Notes: a model not told the origin generated them from the letters alone. 64,000 nucleotides of DNA from Aliikangiella maris (GCF_040719265.1 NZ_JBFDAH010000009.1:62001-126000); one strand, 5' to 3'. Positions 27,563 to 37,342 are shown, counted from the stretch's first letter. Numbers and translations are program-made.

Positions 27563-28375
27563 ATGACTACTAATTTTGATTACATTACCACTCAGGGGAG
27601 GGTTTCTTTAACTAATGCTTATCGGCTATATCCCGTAAGCGCGCCACTTAATCAATGGATCGAACACTTTTGGTTACTTGATGTGCCAGAAGGTAATTAT
27701 TGTTATCGAAGCCTGCCCGATAATTGTGTCGACTGGATAACTAACGTCAATTGTCCCGAATACTCATATTTAATTGCGCCTTTTATGTCATCGATCGTGT
27801 TTGATTTGCATGGACCTTGTACGTATTTAGGCATTCGATTTCGACTGCTTGGTCAACATGGCTTGATTCGGGAGCCTGTAGGAAGCTGGGGAAATCATGA
27901 AAATGGTTTGCTGGCTAATGAATTGGTAAGGTCTGATCTATTAGCACAATTGCAGGATAATATTGGTAAGGCAAATACTTTTGATGACATTTGTGAGCGC
28001 CTATCCGGAATATTGCTAATGAAAATGTGTCAGAATCAGTTTGATAAGCGTTTGGTGCGCTATATGGGTTATTGTCAGCAAAATATTTCTTCCAGAGTGA
28101 GCTTATCAAATCGACAATGTGCCGAATTTGGTCTTTCATCTCGACAACTCAGGCGTTTGAGTCAACTTTATCTGGGGGTTTCTCCTCGAGATTTTGCCAG
28201 GGTTATTCGATTTCAGCAAACGTTAAGGGTTATGAATTCTTGTCACAATGCTACGAATTGGATGACTTATTATTATGATCAGTCACATTTCATCAAAGAG
28301 TTTAAACTGTTATCTGGGCTTACGCCTACAGCCATTATGAATTTGTCCGTTTTGTACAATAACGATATTAAATAA
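27563..28375 (+). CDS. AraC-family transcriptional regulator
   Basis: A 270-residue regulator. The N-terminal ligand-type domain shows YPVSAPLNQWIEHFWLLDVP and SLPDNCVDWI, as in regulators with a DUF6597-like N-terminus. The C-terminal AraC domain shows a first helix-turn-helix (CAEFGLSSRQLRRLSQLYLGVSPRDFARVIRFQQ in family terms) and the second with YYDQSHFIKEFKLLSGLTP. ATG 27563 is preferred to the TTG at 27557. It lies between PPOX and VOC genes, which it may control. Confidence 0.88.
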   Translation: MTTNFDYITTQGRVSLTNAYRLYPVSAPLNQWIEHFWLLDVPEGNYCYRSLPDNCVDWITNVNCPEYSYLIAPFMSSIVFDLHGPCTYLGIRFRLLGQHGLIREPVGSWGNHENGLLANELVRSDLLAQLQDNIGKANTFDDICERLSGILLMKMCQNQFDKRLVRYMGYCQQNISSRVSLSNRQCAEFGLSSRQLRRLSQLYLGVSPRDFARVIRFQQTLRVMNSCHNATNWMTYYYDQSHFIKEFKLLSGLTPTAIMNLSVLYNNDIK

Positions 28376-28427
28376 GCTGGCATTCTATTGCTGACTTGTT
28401 AACTAAAGTTTAAAAGAGGTACAAATA

Positions 28428-28826
28428 ATGATTGCTATCCAGACAGCTTTTCCTGTTGTGACAACAACGGCATTGGCCCGTGTAAAACAATTTTATGAAA
28501 CGCTATTCGGGTTTAATACTGTTTTTTTTGATACAGAATTCTATTTACATATGGTTTCAGCAGACGGCAATATTCAGCTTGGTTTTTTGATGCCCGACTT
28601 AGAGTCTCAACCAGAATTTTTGCGTAAAGCTATGGTGCCAGAAGGCTATGTCATTTCTTTTGAAGTGAAAGATGCCACAGCGGCATTCGAGCAAGCACAG
28701 CAATTAAACTTAACAATTGCCATGTCATTAAAACATGAAGTTTGGGGGCAGGTTCACTTTATGGTGACTGATCCGGCTGGTGTCAATATTGATATTGTGC
28801 AGCACCTGGATGCTGCACAAGCATAA
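28428..28826 (+). CDS. VOC-family (glyoxalase/bleomycin-resistance-like) protein
   Basis: A 132-residue protein made of two beta-alpha-beta-beta-beta modules. The first ends in LGFLMPD and includes VKQFYETLFGFNTVFFD; the second contains YVISFEVKDATAAFEQAQQ and the closing strand VTDPAGVNIDIVQHLD. AAGAGG lies upstream of the ATG. The pairing with an adjacent AraC regulator is common for small-molecule-responsive VOC proteins; the ligand is unknown. A strong hairpin terminator follows. Confidence 0.85.
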   Translation: MIAIQTAFPVVTTTALARVKQFYETLFGFNTVFFDTEFYLHMVSADGNIQLGFLMPDLESQPEFLRKAMVPEGYVISFEVKDATAAFEQAQQLNLTIAMSLKHEVWGQVHFMVTDPAGVNIDIVQHLDAAQA

Positions 28827-28862
28827 TTACGACATTAAGGTGTTAATTCCTAAATGATAGTT

Positions 28863-28893
28863 GCGAGGATAATTTATCCTCGCTTATTTTTTC
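28863..28893. terminator. Bidirectional terminator between VOC gene and rsgA
   Basis: GCGAGGATA (28863-28871) pairs perfectly with TATCCTCGC (28875-28883) around ATT, followed on the plus strand by TTATTTTTTCTC. The stem overlaps the rsgA stop codon, so it sits at the junction of the two convergent genes. Confidence 0.8.
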
Positions 28894-29914
28894 TCGCATC
28901 ACGCTGGGTTTTAGCATAAAACTGAGTTAGTTGTTTGTCTTTTGCCCTTTTCTCTGCTAAGTCTGCGTGATTATGCTGTTGTTCGCGGTGAAGTTTCTGG
29001 TAGCTTTTTAATCGCCGAGCCTCTAGTTCTCCAGAATCAATCGCTTTTTTCACGGCACAACCTGGTTCTTGTTGGTGCTGACAGTCACTGAACCGGCATA
29101 GCAATGCCAATTCAGTAATATCGGCAAATGTTGCCGAAACGCCGTTTTCACAATCAAATAACTGTAATTCACGCATTCCAGGCGTATCTATCAATAAACC
29201 GCCGTCCGGAAGTAAAAACAATGAACGGCTCGTGGTGATATGCCGCCCTTTTGAATCTTGTTCGCGAATCCCCGCTGTTTGCTGAATTGGTTGTTTTAAT
29301 AATTGATTGCTTAAGGTTGATTTACCACTGCCAGAAGAGCCCAACATAACAATCGTTTTTCCTGTGCGTACCCACGGAGACAGCAAATCAATACAGTCTG
29401 GCTTTAGCCCGTTGATGGCGACCACATTGATATTGGGTGCCAGTTGTCTCACTTGTTCGAGTTGTCCGGTATACTCATCGACACAGTCCTTTTTCGTTAA
29501 AACGACCACTGCTTCGGCCTGCGTTTCATGAATTAAACTGAGATAGCGTTCAATTCGATTAAGGTTAAAATCATGATTGAGTGAACACACAATAAATGCC
29601 GTATCAATATTGGCAGCGATTAATTGCTCAGCACTTTGCACACCAGCAGCCTTGCGTTTAAAACAATTTTGGCGCTCTAATAATCGTAGAAAGGCACTTT
29701 GTGTATCGATTAACAGCCAATCGCCCACCGTAATTGCTGGCATTGACGGCATGATTGGCAGGTTGATTTCACCTTCTGATGTTTCAACTTTTAGACTGTT
29801 TTTGTGTTGTTGAGTCACACGCGCAGGCAAGTAGTGTTCCCATTCATGTAACGAAAGCTGCTGTTGAAAAAATGGATTCCAGCCAAGTGATGTTAAAAAT
29901 TGATGATTTAGCAT
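28874..29914 (-). CDS. rsgA: Ribosome small-subunit-dependent GTPase A
   Basis: A 346-residue circularly permuted GTPase that assists late maturation of the 30S subunit. An N-terminal OB-fold (ARVTQQHKNSLKVETSEGE) is followed by the permuted G motifs: G4-like LTKKDC, then G1 GSSGSGKSTL, then G3 DTPGMREL. The C-terminal zinc knuckle reads CRFSDCQHQQEPGC, with the conserved Cys/His ligands. The Lys/Arg-rich tail probably binds rRNA. It is a stand-alone gene convergent with the VOC gene. Confidence 0.93.
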   Translation of the reverse strand: MLNHQFLTSLGWNPFFQQQLSLHEWEHYLPARVTQQHKNSLKVETSEGEINLPIMPSMPAITVGDWLLIDTQSAFLRLLERQNCFKRKAAGVQSAEQLIAANIDTAFIVCSLNHDFNLNRIERYLSLIHETQAEAVVVLTKKDCVDEYTGQLEQVRQLAPNINVVAINGLKPDCIDLLSPWVRTGKTIVMLGSSGSGKSTLSNQLLKQPIQQTAGIREQDSKGRHITTSRSLFLLPDGGLLIDTPGMRELQLFDCENGVSATFADITELALLCRFSDCQHQQEPGCAVKKAIDSGELEARRLKSYQKLHREQQHNHADLAEKRAKDKQLTQFYAKTQRDARKNKRG

Positions 29915-30363
29915 AATAAACCCTTAACGCATTGCGTTATGTATTTTATTGAATAGGCTAGTGCCTTGAATGAAATACCGGGTTCAGTGGTGACAGGTAA
30001 TTTAAAACCAATAGCAACTGAAACTTTATTAGCCAGGTTGGTTATAAATGATAAAAATTTAACCAATAAATAACAGTCAGTGTTTACTAATCTGACAGGT
30101 TATCGGTGATTAAACTGATGACGGTTACACTGTTTTGCCACTGCCCAGTTGGACAGGTTCACAACAATCATCAAAATACCTCGCTACTTAATTGATTAAC
30201 GGCTAAATTTAGCATAGCTGTTAGCACGATGGTAGTCTATTTTGTTAGGTCTATTCGGAGAGATAATAAAAAGCCGCATTCACCAATCTGTACCTTATAC
30301 AGATTAGCAAAATGCGGCAGATAACCGTTTTATATTAGTTAGTTACAAAGATGGCTTAACTAA
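29915..30363. other. Gap between rsgA and sucB
   Basis: About 450 bases without a gene. It holds the sucB terminator at 30264-30318 and upstream sequence of rsgA. I see no coding relic or strong repeat otherwise. Confidence 0.6.
30264..30318 (-). terminator. Rho-independent terminator of sucAB
   Basis: GCCGCATT (30273-30280) pairs with AATGCGGC (30311-30318), and an inner stem AATCTGTA (30285-30292) pairs with TACAGATT (30298-30305). Read on the minus strand the hairpin ends in CTTTTTATTA, a clear T tract just beyond the sucB stop. Confidence 0.88.
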
Positions 30364-31578
30364 CTATAGGCCTAATAGTAGGCGCTCTGGTTCTTCTAGT
30401 AGCTCTTTGATTGTCACTAGAAAACCAACGGCTTCTTTACCATCAATTAAACGATGGTCATATGATAATGCCAAGTACATCATTGGCAAAATAACGACTT
30501 GTCCATTAACTGCCATTGGTCGTTCCTGGATCTTGTGCATACCTAAAATAGCCGTTTGTGGCGGGTTAACAATAGGTGTTGACATTAATGAGCCAAAAAC
30601 ACCGCCGTTAGATACGGTAAAAGTACCACCTAACATGTCATCCATTGCTAATTTGCCACTACCGGCTTTTTCGCCATATTCGCGGATGCCACTTTCGATT
30701 TCGGCCAGACTCATGTTGTCGACATTACGTAATACGGGTACAACAAGACCTCTCGGTGATGAGACTGCAACCCCAACATCCTGATAGCTGTGATAGATAA
30801 TATCGGTACCATCAATCGACGCATTAACCGCAGGAAAGCGCTTTAGTGCTTCAACTGATGCGCGTACAAAAAATGACATGAAGCCCAGTCGTACATTGTG
30901 ACGCTTTTCAAAGTCATCTTTATACTTTTTACGTAAGTCCATGATTGGCTTCATGTTAATTTCGTTAAAAGTAGTTAACATGGCCATATTATGCTGCGCT
31001 TCAACCAGACGAGAGGCTATTTTGGCACGTAAGCGTGACATTGGTTCACGTCGCTCAAAGCGCTCGCCTAACGTTGCAGGAGACTGAGTTGCAGGCGATT
31101 GTGAGGTTGTTGGTTGTGCTGGCGCAGGTTTAGGTGCTGAACGGTTTTCGATATAAGCCATCACATCTTCTTTAACGATACGACCATTTTTACCTGAACC
31201 TTTGATCAGTGCTGCATCAATTTCATACTCATTGAGTAATTTACGAATAGCGGGACTGACTGCTGAATCATTTGAATCACTATGACCTGATTCTTCTGAC
31301 TCATCACTTGAAGCTGACTCTGTTGGCTCTGAGCTTACTGCGCCTGCTTCATATTCACCAATTGTTCCACCAGAAAGAACGGTATCCCCTTCGTCTTTGG
31401 TTATTTTCTTTAATACGCCATCGGCTGGTGCATTAACTTCAAACACAACTTTGTCAGTTTCAATTTCAACGATCACTTCTTCACGCTGGAAAGATTCACC
31501 TGGCTGTTTATGCCAGGTAACCACAGTGCCGTCTGCCACAGATTCGGGAAATGTAGGGGCTTTGAGTTCGGTAGCCAT
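30364..31578 (-). CDS. sucB: 2-oxoglutarate dehydrogenase E2, dihydrolipoyl succinyltransferase
   Basis: A 404-residue E2 core of the oxoglutarate dehydrogenase complex, transferring succinyl groups to CoA in the TCA cycle. A lipoyl domain comes first, with lipoyl-lysine in ETDKVVFEV. An acidic Ser-rich linker (about 83-105) and the E3/E1-binding domain (SPAIRKLLNEYEID...GKNGRIVKEDV) follow, then a Pro/Ala/Gln linker, then the catalytic domain ending with DHRLIDGKEAVGFL, which holds the catalytic HxxxD. It follows sucA after about 70 bases in the same operon; lpd and sucCD are not next to it. Confidence 0.97.
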   Translation of the reverse strand: MATELKAPTFPESVADGTVVTWHKQPGESFQREEVIVEIETDKVVFEVNAPADGVLKKITKDEGDTVLSGGTIGEYEAGAVSSEPTESASSDESEESGHSDSNDSAVSPAIRKLLNEYEIDAALIKGSGKNGRIVKEDVMAYIENRSAPKPAPAQPTTSQSPATQSPATLGERFERREPMSRLRAKIASRLVEAQHNMAMLTTFNEINMKPIMDLRKKYKDDFEKRHNVRLGFMSFFVRASVEALKRFPAVNASIDGTDIIYHSYQDVGVAVSSPRGLVVPVLRNVDNMSLAEIESGIREYGEKAGSGKLAMDDMLGGTFTVSNGGVFGSLMSTPIVNPPQTAILGMHKIQERPMAVNGQVVILPMMYLALSYDHRLIDGKEAVGFLVTIKELLEEPERLLLGL

Positions 31579-31647
31579 ATTGGTTCCTTTAGGGTCTAAA
31601 TTTTTTAATTTTTACAATTTTAAATACAATAAACGAATTCTTGATTA

Positions 31648-34467
31648 TCAGCCATTAATTGCCTGATCGATAAACTCTTTTAACTGTTTTACGTGCAGTG
31701 CAATATAACCAGCTGCAGGAGCCGCAGACGCTTCTCGACCTGCAAAATGTACTTTTAACTTTTTAATATGTCGTGTAACCGCATCTTTTAAATGATGTCG
31801 TGTACTAAACCATGCTCCCTGATTTTTCGGTTCTTCCTGACACCAGACAACAGTTTCCAGATTTTTATACTGCTTGATTGCATTATATAAATCATCCTCA
31901 GGGAAGGGATAAAGTTGCTCAATTCTGACAATTGCAATGTGTTCAGCACCAGATGCGCGACGATTTTCGAGTAAATCGTAATAAACCCGTCCACTACATA
32001 AAATGAGGCGAGTGACTTTTTCTGGTTTAATTGATTCTATTTCTGGAATAACGTTATGGAATCGACCATTGGCCAAATCATCCATTGATGAGACTGCTTC
32101 TTTATGGCGAAGTAAACTTTTGGGAGACATTACCACAAGTGGACGACGTAAAGGGCGAATAATTTGACGACGCAGCAAATGGAAAATCTGTGCCGGTGTG
32201 GTTGGTACACAGACCTGAATATTTTCCTCTGCACTGAGTTGTAAAAAACGTTCGAGTCGGGCTGAAGAGTGCTCTGGTCCTTGCCCTTCGTATCCATGTG
32301 GTAATAATAGTGTTAAACCACACAAACGCCCCCATTTGTGTTCACCACTGGTAATAAATTGATCAATCACAATTTGCGCGCCATTTGCGAAGTCACCAAA
32401 TTGGGCCTCCCAGATAACCATTGTTGATGGATTGGTGGTTGCATAACCATATTCAAATGCAAGTACCGCTAATTCAGACAGAAAAGAGTCGTAGATTTTG
32501 AATGTCTTTTCAATATTGCTTAAATGTTGCAGTGGAATATAGGTTTCCCCGGTTTTTTGATCATGAAGTGCCGCATGACGATGCGAAAAAGTGCCGCGCC
32601 CAACATCCTGGCCTGTAAGTCGTACCGCGTGACCTTGTCTCAAAATGGATGCATAAGCTAATGTTTCGGCAAATCCCCAGTTAACCGCGATTTCTTCGTT
32701 GGCCATTTTGAGTCGATCATCGATGACCTTTTTAACTTGGCGTTGCAGAGCGAATCCTTCAGGAACTGAGCAAAACTCATGGGCCATTTTTACCAGTTCT
32801 TGTTTATCATAAGTGGTATCACCATCGGAATGCCAAGTATGACCTAAGTGAGGCGTCCAATCGAAAAACAGTGCTTTGTCGGGGTTATCGACCAGCGTTT
32901 TTACCACACTTTCACCTTTATCCAGTTTGGCACGATAGGCTTCGATATGCTGGTTAACTTCGGCAGTATTGGTATGATTTTCCTCAATTAATTGACTGCT
33001 ATATTGAGAAAATACACTCGGTAATTTTTTAATAATGTTATACATCAAAGGTTGCGTACCCGAGGGTTCGTCGGCCTCATTATGGCCCCGTCGGCGATAA
33101 CACACTAAATCAATGACGATGTCTTTTTTAAATTTATAGCGATAATCCGCTGCTAACTGGCTGACAAACAACACGGCTTCAGGATCGTCAGCATTGACAT
33201 GTAAAATAGGTGCCTCAACGACTTTTGCTACATCGGTACAGTATTCTGTCGAACGGGCATCATCTTTGCGGCTGGTGGTAAATCCCACCTGATTATTAAC
33301 AATTATATGAACCGTACCGCCTGTTTTGTAGGCTCTGGTTTGAGACATCTGTAGGGTTTCCATGACAACGCCCTGCCCAGAAAATGCCGCGTCACCATGA
33401 ATGATAATTGGCATAACAGTGTCACCGGTTTTATCTTTACGCTTGTTTTGACGTGCGCGAACCGAACCCTGAACAACTGGAGAGACAATTTCCAGATGGC
33501 TGGGGTTAAAAGCCATGGCCAAATGAACTTCACCACCTGGCGTCATTACATTCGATGAATAGCCTTGGTGGTATTTCACATCGCCTGAACCGAGCCCATG
33601 CTCCGCTGTTCCTTCGAACTCAGCCATTAAAATACCGGTTTTTTTACCTAATATGTTTACCAGAACATTTAATCGACCTCGGTGAGCCATCCCAATAACG
33701 ACTTCTTTAGACTCATACATTCCGGCTTTTTGAATAAGCTGATCGACAATTGGAATGAGACTTTCACCACCTTCCAGGCCAAAGCGCTTAGCTCCTGGAT
33801 ATTTTGCGCCAAGATATTTTTCAAGGCTTTCCGCGGCCATGAGTCGATCAAACAATCCCATTTTAGTTTCTTTGTCATAAGCAGGATGAGATTGAACGGA
33901 CTCCAGACGTTGCTGAAACCATTTTTTCTCACGACTGCTCACAATATGCATAAATTCAGCACCAATTGAAGAGCAATAAGTTTTGTTTAAACCGTCGATA
34001 ATTTCTTTTAACGTGGCGGTTTCTTTACCGAAATACAGTGTCTGTGTTTGAAACTGGGTTGATAAATCAAGATCTGACAAGCCATGATGAGATAATTTTA
34101 AATCAGCAACCTGACGACGCTCCATTAACCCTAATGGATCAAGACTGGCTTTTTGATGGCCTCTGACTCGATAGGATTCGATTAATTCCAATACCCCAAC
34201 CTGCTTAGTTTCATGTTCCAGAGAAACCGTACCGGAAACTTTTTTCTTTTGGGCCAGTTCAAAGAACTGCTGTTTAATTTGCTGGTGTGAGATATCTTGG
34301 TCGGTTGTAGCGGAACCATTAACTAATGAATCAAAATAGTCACGCCATTCTTCAGAGACTGACTCTTTTGATTCGAGATACTGTTCATAGAGTTCCTCTA
34401 CGTAAGAGACACTGCCACCAGAAAGATGGCTGGTTCTTTGCATCCGATCAATGTACTTTTCTTGCAT
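31648..34467 (-). CDS. sucA: 2-oxoglutarate dehydrogenase E1 component
   Basis: A 939-residue thiamine-pyrophosphate-dependent decarboxylase. The N-terminal E2-binding stretch has YVEELYEQYLESKESVSEEW. The TPP site includes HRGRLNVLVNILGK, then GDAAFSGQGVV and NNQVGFTTS (the GDG-N-N type pattern), and the transketolase-like domain has GRGTFSHRHA and HGYEGQGPEHSSARLERFLQ (in two pieces). Length is close to E. coli SucA (933). It is first in the sucAB operon; sdh genes are not upstream, which differs from the enterobacterial order. Confidence 0.97.
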   Translation of the reverse strand: MQEKYIDRMQRTSHLSGGSVSYVEELYEQYLESKESVSEEWRDYFDSLVNGSATTDQDISHQQIKQQFFELAQKKKVSGTVSLEHETKQVGVLELIESYRVRGHQKASLDPLGLMERRQVADLKLSHHGLSDLDLSTQFQTQTLYFGKETATLKEIIDGLNKTYCSSIGAEFMHIVSSREKKWFQQRLESVQSHPAYDKETKMGLFDRLMAAESLEKYLGAKYPGAKRFGLEGGESLIPIVDQLIQKAGMYESKEVVIGMAHRGRLNVLVNILGKKTGILMAEFEGTAEHGLGSGDVKYHQGYSSNVMTPGGEVHLAMAFNPSHLEIVSPVVQGSVRARQNKRKDKTGDTVMPIIIHGDAAFSGQGVVMETLQMSQTRAYKTGGTVHIIVNNQVGFTTSRKDDARSTEYCTDVAKVVEAPILHVNADDPEAVLFVSQLAADYRYKFKKDIVIDLVCYRRRGHNEADEPSGTQPLMYNIIKKLPSVFSQYSSQLIEENHTNTAEVNQHIEAYRAKLDKGESVVKTLVDNPDKALFFDWTPHLGHTWHSDGDTTYDKQELVKMAHEFCSVPEGFALQRQVKKVIDDRLKMANEEIAVNWGFAETLAYASILRQGHAVRLTGQDVGRGTFSHRHAALHDQKTGETYIPLQHLSNIEKTFKIYDSFLSELAVLAFEYGYATTNPSTMVIWEAQFGDFANGAQIVIDQFITSGEHKWGRLCGLTLLLPHGYEGQGPEHSSARLERFLQLSAEENIQVCVPTTPAQIFHLLRRQIIRPLRRPLVVMSPKSLLRHKEAVSSMDDLANGRFHNVIPEIESIKPEKVTRLILCSGRVYYDLLENRRASGAEHIAIVRIEQLYPFPEDDLYNAIKQYKNLETVVWCQEEPKNQGAWFSTRHHLKDAVTRHIKKLKVHFAGREASAAPAAGYIALHVKQLKEFIDQAING

Positions 34468-35047
34468 TTTTTTTCTCTGGATTTTTTTCTGTTAGTAGTC
34501 TGAGTATTATTAAAATTTTGGCAGTTTCCGTGGCTTATCAGCAAAAGATCCGTTTATTTTTACTATTGTAGGCAGCATTTGTGAAAAAGCTCGAAAATCG
34601 TTTTAAAATTCATCAAAATTCGTAAATTTAGAATAAAATGCGGGTTATGATATAAATTTTATTTTTAAATTTTAGGGTTGCTGTTTTCAGATTTTTATTG
34701 GTTAACATCATGTTTTATTAAATTATTTATTTTAGAACAACAATGGCGTCTCGATACACACCAGTTTTTCGCGATCCTAACTGGTTAATCGATGAAGATC
34801 CAACAATAAATGGTATAAATCCCCTGAAATTTTTCATGATGACTATCAATTAACGGAACGAGCGTTATTTATTTGAATGTTTACGGGGAATAATGATTTT
34901 TAAAAGTGTCGGGGCAGCAAATTAAACAAAAATAATTAGATGAATTGCAAAAGAATTATCGGCAGTCTGAGGTCTGTGATTGTTTCAGACTGCTTCAACT
35001 TGGAACGGAATAAAATTTAAAAATTAACTCTGCGGAATCATTGAATT
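34468..35047. other. Gap upstream of sucA with a coding relic
   Basis: About 580 bases with no intact gene. The sucA promoter should be at the left end. A frameshifted coding remnant lies at 34743-34876 (separate entry). The rest is AT-rich and featureless. Confidence 0.55.
34743..34876 (+). pseudogene. Short frameshifted coding relic, family not recognised
   Basis: From ATG 34743 a 36-codon frame reads MASRYTPVFRDPNWLIDEDP before running to TAA at 34851-34853. Shifting frame near 34805-34815 continues a protein-like sequence, KWYKSPEIFHDDYQLTERAL, to TGA at 34874-34876. The composition of both halves is protein-like (Asp/Glu/Trp/Tyr), unlike the AT-rich surroundings. This looks like the surviving front of a decayed gene. 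I do not recognise the family, and chance cannot be excluded. Confidence 0.4.
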
Positions 35048-35563
35048 TTATTGCGGGGATTTGTTCAGTTTCAGCAACCGATAGAAAACATAATCTGCTG
35101 ATAATTTACCCGACCCTTTTAAAAGTAAGGGTATCAGCATGACTAAAAAAATTAATGGCAATTTGTAGTTACCAAACCCCTTATCTGAAATGGCATATCC
35201 TTTAAATAATTCATCTAAACCTTGCCATTGTTCGGGCCAATGAACACCTAAAATAGCGATAACAGTTAACACCATTAAGCTTAGAGACCAAAAACGAGTG
35301 AGTAAGCCTAAAGCCAATCCAATGCCGCCAAGAATCTCTACCCAAGTTGCTAAAAACCAGCTGACATCTGTTGAGATTGAGTTAAATGGAAAAGGAAAAT
35401 TCTGCTGAATATTGTCAAACCAGTTTTCTCCATTAAGTTTAGTGATACCTGCTTCATAAAATTCCCAAGCTAATATGAGCCTTAAAAATAACAATGCCCC
35501 CCAATCTCCCAAATTTTCAAGAGTTCGGGTTATGTTTTGCCAAAATGACAGCCAGTTGATCAT
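35048..35563 (-). CDS. DoxX-family membrane protein
   Basis: A 171-residue protein with four hydrophobic segments. The DoxX signature is in the first and second: LLFLRLILAWEFYEAGITKLNG, in parts LILAWEFYEAG and KLNG, then WFLATWVEILGGIGLALGLLTRFW. The extra loop LPEQWQGLDELFKGYAISDKG is long and polar. DoxX proteins are linked to thiol and sulfur-redox stress or quinol oxidation in different groups; no specific role can be assigned. It lies between sucA's upstream region and the metzincin gene, 95 bases away. Confidence 0.85.
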   Translation of the reverse strand: MINWLSFWQNITRTLENLGDWGALLFLRLILAWEFYEAGITKLNGENWFDNIQQNFPFPFNSISTDVSWFLATWVEILGGIGLALGLLTRFWSLSLMVLTVIAILGVHWPEQWQGLDELFKGYAISDKGFGNYKLPLIFLVMLIPLLLKGSGKLSADYVFYRLLKLNKSPQ

Positions 35564-35658
35564 ATTAAAATTACCTCAAGTGAATCAATTATCTGTCTAT
35601 ACAGATGTTTCAGTTGGATAAATGTTTCAGCCGCAAGGATAATTCCATAACAATTTGA

Positions 35659-36369
35659 TTATTGCGTCTTTTTTCCGTACCAGCGCTCCATTGCCAATTT
35701 ATCAAGTATCGAAAGTTGGCTGGTTGCTTTAATCGTTTTATTTTGTTGACGATTGATAGGAATGGTTAAAGGGTAATTCATGATTGAAAATTCATCAAAA
35801 ATTGTCGCATTAATTAATTCGGGTTCTAGCATCTGATTAATTTCACGACACCTTATTGTCGCATCTTGAGCATTGAATCCTATCGCTTGTAGCCGAGGTG
35901 TGCACTCACTGATTTGTTTTTCTATTGGTGAGTATTGATAGGGCCATAATGGGTTTCTAAATTCGTGTTCAAAGCCAAGTGCGTGACCAAATTCATGTAA
36001 AATCAAGCGTTTTGCGCGTTCAGATTCCAAGCTAAGCCGGTTAAGCTCTGCCAGTTGCAAAGTGGGCGCCTGATCGACCAGATCGCCATGATTACCTAAA
36101 ATCGAACCCGTATGAGATTGAAAACTAATGCGAATATGACTGTACTTGGGGGCGTGTGCAAGACTGTCGAAAAAGGCAAGCTGTAAACTTGAGTTCTCCG
36201 TCCACAACGGCGCATATCGTTTTACTACAGCTTTTTGCTCTGTGGTGCCATCAATAAAAACAACATTTAAGGTGCTGTTTTTCGGCCACATTTTTGATTT
36301 TACTAAAACTGCACTAAACACAGTGTGGTGAGTAAATAGTAATATAACGATGAATATTCGATAAAACAC
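35659..36369 (-). CDS. Secreted metzincin-type zinc protease
   Basis: A 236-residue protein with a signal peptide (YRIFIVILLFTHHTVFSA). The zinc-binding motif HEFGHALGFEH gives ligands H125, H129 and H135 with catalytic E126, the full HExxHxxGxxH of metzincins, and a Met-turn occurs in FSIMNYPL. It is shorter than most MMP or astacin proteins and has no clear propeptide or accessory domain. Substrate unknown. It is divergent from rpe. Confidence 0.85.
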   Translation of the reverse strand: MFYRIFIVILLFTHHTVFSAVLVKSKMWPKNSTLNVVFIDGTTEQKAVVKRYAPLWTENSSLQLAFFDSLAHAPKYSHIRISFQSHTGSILGNHGDLVDQAPTLQLAELNRLSLESERAKRLILHEFGHALGFEHEFRNPLWPYQYSPIEKQISECTPRLQAIGFNAQDATIRCREINQMLEPELINATIFDEFSIMNYPLTIPINRQQNKTIKATSQLSILDKLAMERWYGKKTQ

Positions 36370-36664
36370 AGTGATTTAATGGTTATTAGCTAAAGTCGCG
36401 GGTGATGTTAAAATCTCCCCGATAAACAAAACAATAATTAGCTCGAATTATACATCACAATTGATGCTTTGAATGTGTAGAGCTTTGGCATTATTCAGGT
36501 TTGTGCGGTTAAATGGTGCTATTTTTGCTGCAAAAAATAATTATTTTGCGGTAAACCTCATTGATTTTTCGCGAAATGCGCAGGTGTAGTATGGAAAAAA
36601 CGATGCAACATCTAACTCATTCTTATAAAATTGTCAGCATATTACAGATTTTGAGATAAATTCC

Positions 36665-37342
36665 ATGCAATCAACTGTTATCGCTCCTTCAATTTTATCT
36701 GCTGACTTTGCCCGATTGGGGGAAGAAGTCACTAATGTCATTCAAGCTGGTGCGGATTGGGTGCACTTTGATGTTATGGATAATCATTACGTACCCAATC
36801 TGACAATTGGTCCCATGGTATGTCAGGCGTTACGTGACTACGGTATTACCGCGCCAATTGATGTGCACTTGATGGTTAAGCCGGTTGATCGCATTATTCC
36901 TGACTTTGCCAAAGCAGGCGCATCTATAATCACTTTTCATCCAGAAGCTAGTGAGCATGTTGATCGAAGTTTGCAATTAATCAAAGATTCGGGTTGCCAA
37001 GCAGGATTAGTATTAAATCCTGCCACTAGCTTGCATCATCTTGAGCATGTGATGGACAAATTGGATGTGATTTTGCTGATGTCAGTTAATCCTGGATTTG
37101 GTGGTCAATCCTTTATTCCACATACACTTGAAAAGCTTCGTCAGGTAAGAGCATTGATTGATCAAAGTGGTTTTGATATTCGACTTGAAGTTGATGGTGG
37201 TGTTAAAACGGATAATATTGGTGAAATTTCAGCCGCAGGTGCCGATACGTTTGTCGCTGGTTCAGCGATTTTTAATACTGAGGATTATGCTGCGACCATT
37301 CAAGCAATGAAAGCCAATATTGTTCAAGCGACACAGAGCTGA
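36665..37342 (+). CDS. rpe: Ribulose-phosphate 3-epimerase
   Basis: A 225-residue TIM-barrel enzyme that interconverts ribulose-5-phosphate and xylulose-5-phosphate in the pentose phosphate pathway. Motifs: PSILSADFARLGEE, HFDVMDNHYVPNLTIGP with the catalytic Asp, DVHLMV, SVNPGFGGQSFI (phosphate loop) and EVDGGV with the second catalytic Asp. Length is as in E. coli. The upstream gap of about 295 bases holds no gene. rpiA for the companion isomerase is about 10 kb away. Confidence 0.97.
   Translation: MQSTVIAPSILSADFARLGEEVTNVIQAGADWVHFDVMDNHYVPNLTIGPMVCQALRDYGITAPIDVHLMVKPVDRIIPDFAKAGASIITFHPEASEHVDRSLQLIKDSGCQAGLVLNPATSLHHLEHVMDKLDVILLMSVNPGFGGQSFIPHTLEKLRQVRALIDQSGFDIRLEVDGGVKTDNIGEISAAGADTFVAGSAIFNTEDYAATIQAMKANIVQATQS

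Noticed and set aside
36591..36659. 22-codon frame just before rpe
   Set aside because: Too short, no motif or ribosome site; reads as leader DNA.
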